The position numbers were made by a program, and so were the translations under genes. The notes under the pieces were generated by a model. That model had not been told where the DNA came from. It was given only the letters and a program-made list of their open reading frames with translations, and made no database searches. A DNA stretch of 64,000 nt from Anaerolineae bacterium (GTDB lineage: Bacteria > Chloroflexota > Anaerolineae > UBA4142 > SHND01), in NCBI GenBank assembly GCA_021463195.1, contig JAJTXZ010000006.1:1-64000 (forward strand). Direction: 5' to 3'. This document shows, in pieces, positions 61,610 through 64,000 of this stretch. Every line of letters begins with the position of its first letter. Within the stretch, counting starts at the first letter, position 1.

Positions 61610-63268
61610 CTACTCTGCACAACGAAAACCAGTGGCCATTTGACCGTTGTTATGTGGCTCCATCGGACTTCGCAAAGTCGTTAGACGTGTAAACTTCAAT
61701 TCGTCCATCCAGGAGCCACCACGCCTAATTTTCATTGTACCAGTAGATGGGCCTGTAGGGTTTTGGATTGGCGAGTTTTCATAAAAGTTTGTAGCGTACC
61801 AATCTGCTACCCACTCCCAAACATTTCCAGCCATATCCATAACTCCATAGGGACTTGCTCCCAGTGGATAGCTCCCCCCAGCTGTCGTATCGATAAATCT
61901 ACCATCTCGGGAATTTAGACGATTTTGGTCGAAACTGTTTCCCCATGGATAAATACGCGCATCTGTCCAGCGTGCGGCCTTTTCCCATTCGGCTTCAGTT
62001 GGTAAGCGTTTTCCCACCCATCGACAATAAGTATCCGCATGGTACCAAGACATATTGATTACAGGATAATTATCAAACTCCGGATTGCCGTAGTAAGGAG
62101 TGCTACCCCGCAAGCCAGACTTATTGCTTCCAGAAAATTTGCATGCACCAGCATCGACGCACTTCTGATACATCGCATTCGTTACTTCGTATTTGTCTAT
62201 CCAATAACCATCTAGATAAACATTATGTGCCGGTTTTTCATCTTGACTAGCTTCGGCATCACGTTGAGTACCCATTATGAAATCGCCCACTGGGACAAAC
62301 ACCATTGGAGCATCACCAATCACTTTCTCTTCAATTTTTGGTAATTGCCCCACAGAATTTGGTGTGGATGAAGGAGTAAGAGACGTTATGGCAGGAGACG
62401 ACATAATGGGAATTGTTGGAATCGCAGTATTTGTCGGCATTCTTGGAGTCGTTGGCGTTGGTTTTACATCAGGCGTCGAAGTATCTGGAATTATTGTTTT
62501 TGTCTTGGCGATAGTTGTGTCTGTCCGTGTTGCAAGGGCGACGCGCGTTGGAGTAGAGGTTTGAGTAGGTGGCAGAATGGCAGATAGACCAAATCCCAAT
62601 GCTCCAAGCAAGACAACGACACCCAAAGCAATAAACGCGTATCGAGTTGTTGAGTTGCCACTCCCCTCATCTTGCTTAAGCGATTTTGTCGTCTCTATTT
62701 CTTGACGAGCAACTCGATCACGTTCCGCCTTTTCACGTTCTTTCTGTTCTCGGGCGATTCTATCTCGTTCCGCTCTCTCCTTCGCTAGTCGTTCCTCTTC
62801 CGCTTTTTTTTTAGCCGCTACCTTGGCATCGCGCTCCCGCTTTAGGCGCAACGCTTCATCTGTGAATTGCATTGCATGGAGTAGTTGGGGGACAACATCA
62901 TCAAGCCCACGGTCTGATGATACGGCGACTCGATCTGCCAATAAGGGTGAATATTTTCCAATCTGCTCAGCGGTGATTCGATGCCAAACGGGCAAAATGA
63001 CTTTCGTGCCACCACTTTCGCGCGTCACAAGTGCATCGAGTTCTTTTTGGGGCCATTCTTTGGCAAAGAAACTTGGGCTCAGAATAACTATTCCGTATTT
63101 TGAATGTGCTAATCCTTCATCTATTTTACGTCGGAGACTATCTCCGACCGTGAGTGTAAACTCATCAAACCAAACATTGAGACCACGCGCTATCAACGCC
63201 TTTGCTAGAGGTCGCGCAAAGGTTTCTTTGTCTTCCCAAGCATGACTGATAAAGACATCCCAGTCCAT
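61610..63268 (-). CDS. TIR domain - coiled coil - transmembrane - SUMF1/FGE-like domain protein
   Basis: 552 aa. DVFISHAWEDKETFARPLAK to about residue 135 is TIR, with catalytic-type Glu76 in FAKEWPQKELDAL. A charged Lys/Glu/Arg helix (140-200), a membrane segment (about 210-232) and a Thr/Pro-rich stretch follow. The C-terminal SUMF1-like domain (315-552) has FIMGTQRDAEASQDEKPAHN, RLPTEAEWEKAARW, MDMAGNVWEWVADWY and RRGGSWMDELKF. The Cys pair of true formylglycine-generating enzymes after GGSW is absent, so it is probably a binding domain. The design suggests a surface sensor coupled to an intracellular NAD-type TIR effector. Base composition is lower in GC than the rest, suggesting transfer. 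Confidence 0.88.
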   Translation of the reverse strand: MDWDVFISHAWEDKETFARPLAKALIARGLNVWFDEFTLTVGDSLRRKIDEGLAHSKYGIVILSPSFFAKEWPQKELDALVTRESGGTKVILPVWHRITAEQIGKYSPLLADRVAVSSDRGLDDVVPQLLHAMQFTDEALRLKRERDAKVAAKKKAEEERLAKERAERDRIAREQKEREKAERDRVARQEIETTKSLKQDEGSGNSTTRYAFIALGVVVLLGALGFGLSAILPPTQTSTPTRVALATRTDTTIAKTKTIIPDTSTPDVKPTPTTPRMPTNTAIPTIPIMSSPAITSLTPSSTPNSVGQLPKIEEKVIGDAPMVFVPVGDFIMGTQRDAEASQDEKPAHNVYLDGYWIDKYEVTNAMYQKCVDAGACKFSGSNKSGLRGSTPYYGNPEFDNYPVINMSWYHADTYCRWVGKRLPTEAEWEKAARWTDARIYPWGNSFDQNRLNSRDGRFIDTTAGGSYPLGASPYGVMDMAGNVWEWVADWYATNFYENSPIQNPTGPSTGTMKIRRGGSWMDELKFTRLTTLRSPMEPHNNGQMATGFRCAE

Positions 63269-63381
63269 GATGTTCCTCGATTGAGACTACACCTGTCGGC
63301 AACGTTTCCGAAATCCGATTTATTGCAATATCGTAGTCTACTCCAAATAATCCAACCCCGCTAAACGTTCTTTGCACAAAT

Positions 63382-63753
63382 CTACTCGCTCGGCAACGCC
63401 ACTTTTTCATAAATCTCTGACAAAGGGATTTCCAAATCAAGTGAGCGCACTTTCAAGATCGCCTCCATTTCCTCTATGGTTTCCAAAATCCAAAATTGCC
63501 CTTCGCGGCGATAGTATTCGATATAGTGTTCTGTTTCATCAATCATCACATACTCTTGCAAAGATGAAAGAGCCCGATGCTCTCGAAATCGCCTTCCACG
63601 TGCGTCTTTGCGGTCATTCCCCAAAAACAAATCAAAAACCACGCGCGGCGGTTTTTCCCGAGCTGTTTGAGATGATTCTGTTGCTGAGTGACTGGGAATA
63701 ACCTTGACGCCATTCCTGTCCACCGCCGTGGTAAATTCCTTTAGCTTGATCAT
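63382..63753 (-). pseudogene. Truncated Uma2-like gene
   Basis: The C-terminal half (LSSLQEYVMIDETEHYIEYY, then WILETIEEMEAILKVRSLDL and EIPLSEIYEKV) is Uma2, homologous to the same part of the gene at 16519. The N-terminal 60 residues do not match the family: the conserved start and the nuclease core are missing. RKDARGRRFREHRA resembles the family's D-R-x-x-K-F-x-x-Y-R segment. It is probably a remnant after deletion. The 63269-63381 gap before the TIR gene shows no feature beyond that gene's ribosome site. Confidence 0.65.
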
Positions 63754-63830
63754 GGTTGCGTTCTTTATTCAATCCCCCCATTTACCCCAACCCCGCCAAC
63801 CGTTCCTCGATTTCTTGTTGTTCCGTGCTG

Positions 63831-64000
63831 CTATTCAAAATTCTGCAAATACAACAATTGATTTCGCGCCTCGTCCACTGAAACTTTGTCGAGTAAATTC
63901 AACAATGCGCGCACCGCGCGTCCTGTTTCGACCTGAAGCGAGACGACAATGCCGTTATGCTCCCAACCTTTTGTGAGGTATTCGATGTGCAGATTTGCAA
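63831..64000 (-). CDS. Unidentified gene, partial at the window end
   Basis: Frame open from the right edge to TAG at 63831: about 55 residues ending GWEHNGIVVSLQVETGRAVR, then ALLNLLDKVSVDEARNQLLY and LQNFE. No family is recognised. In another frame directly downstream, EQQEIEERLAGLG followed by a stop (about 63783-63825) looks like a protein tail, so a frameshift near 63830 is possible. No start is visible. Confidence 0.4.
   Translation of the reverse strand, partial: ANLHIEYLTKGWEHNGIVVSLQVETGRAVRALLNLLDKVSVDEARNQLLYLQNFE

Noticed and set aside
61610-63268. SUMF1 domain as an active formylglycine generator for a sulfatase encoded in the sulfate-activation run
   Set aside because: The Cys pair after GGSW is absent, and the neighbouring phosphatase-superfamily protein has no C/S-x-P-x-R sulfatase signature.

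Overview
The window reads as a contig from an uncultured Chloroflexota bacterium, most like Anaerolineae. This is inference, not a database result. The basis is the mix of long STAND/BTAD/TPR regulators, a class III cyclase joined to an AAA-type ATPase, GT39 membrane proteins with C-terminal beta-sandwich repeats, tandem GlgC paralogues and right-handed beta-helix proteins, with a very strong GCGCG-type base bias. Most genes lie on the minus strand in long directional runs. No rRNA, tRNA or CRISPR array was recognised.

Layout. 1-841: an open frame that joins a PurQ-like N-terminus to an AttH/lipocalin-like domain. 884-1658: an AbrB/PIN toxin-antitoxin pair with its promoter. 1743-2222: a peroxiredoxin-like gene with an in-frame UGA in a UxxC position and a hairpin that fits a bacterial SECIS, so a probable selenoprotein. 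2258-4726: a beta-helix protein and a lipoprotein. 4904-13458: a five-gene run (GH13 protein, membrane protein, two DinB-like proteins, STAND/BTAD regulator) joined by four 4-nt ATGA overlaps. 13499-17591: a structured non-coding element, a restriction-modification locus with two methyltransferases, a Uma2 gene between short direct repeats, and a deaminase. 17608-22487: glycogen/starch-type genes (two GlgC paralogues and a GT5 synthase) around a frameshifted GxxExxY gene.

22693-30208 holds one zinc-ribbon/cyclase/ATPase head gene followed by three separate genes. Each of these is a C-terminal TPR half of the same protein family and starts at the same domain boundary. 30520-33351 is a SARP-type regulator. 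33472-42020 is a run of membrane glycosyltransferase-like and flippase-like proteins. 42128-47546 holds secreted proteins around a divergent promoter pair. 47659-57534 holds surface-sugar genes (GT39, GT4, GT2, DegT aminotransferase, acyltransferase, oxidoreductase) with rhodanese, PdxH and DUF2330 genes interspersed. 57569-58271 is a second PIN toxin-antitoxin pair. 58286-61560 is sulfate activation (cysC, an alkaline-phosphatase-superfamily protein, sat). The right end has a TIR-transmembrane-SUMF1 protein of visibly lower GC, a Uma2 remnant and an unidentified partial gene.

A feature cutting across the window is a set of short word-like tandem repeats with periods of about 7-14 bp. They occur between genes and also inside coding regions, where they encode linkers and protein tails. 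Promoter and terminator calls were made by eye and are hypotheses.
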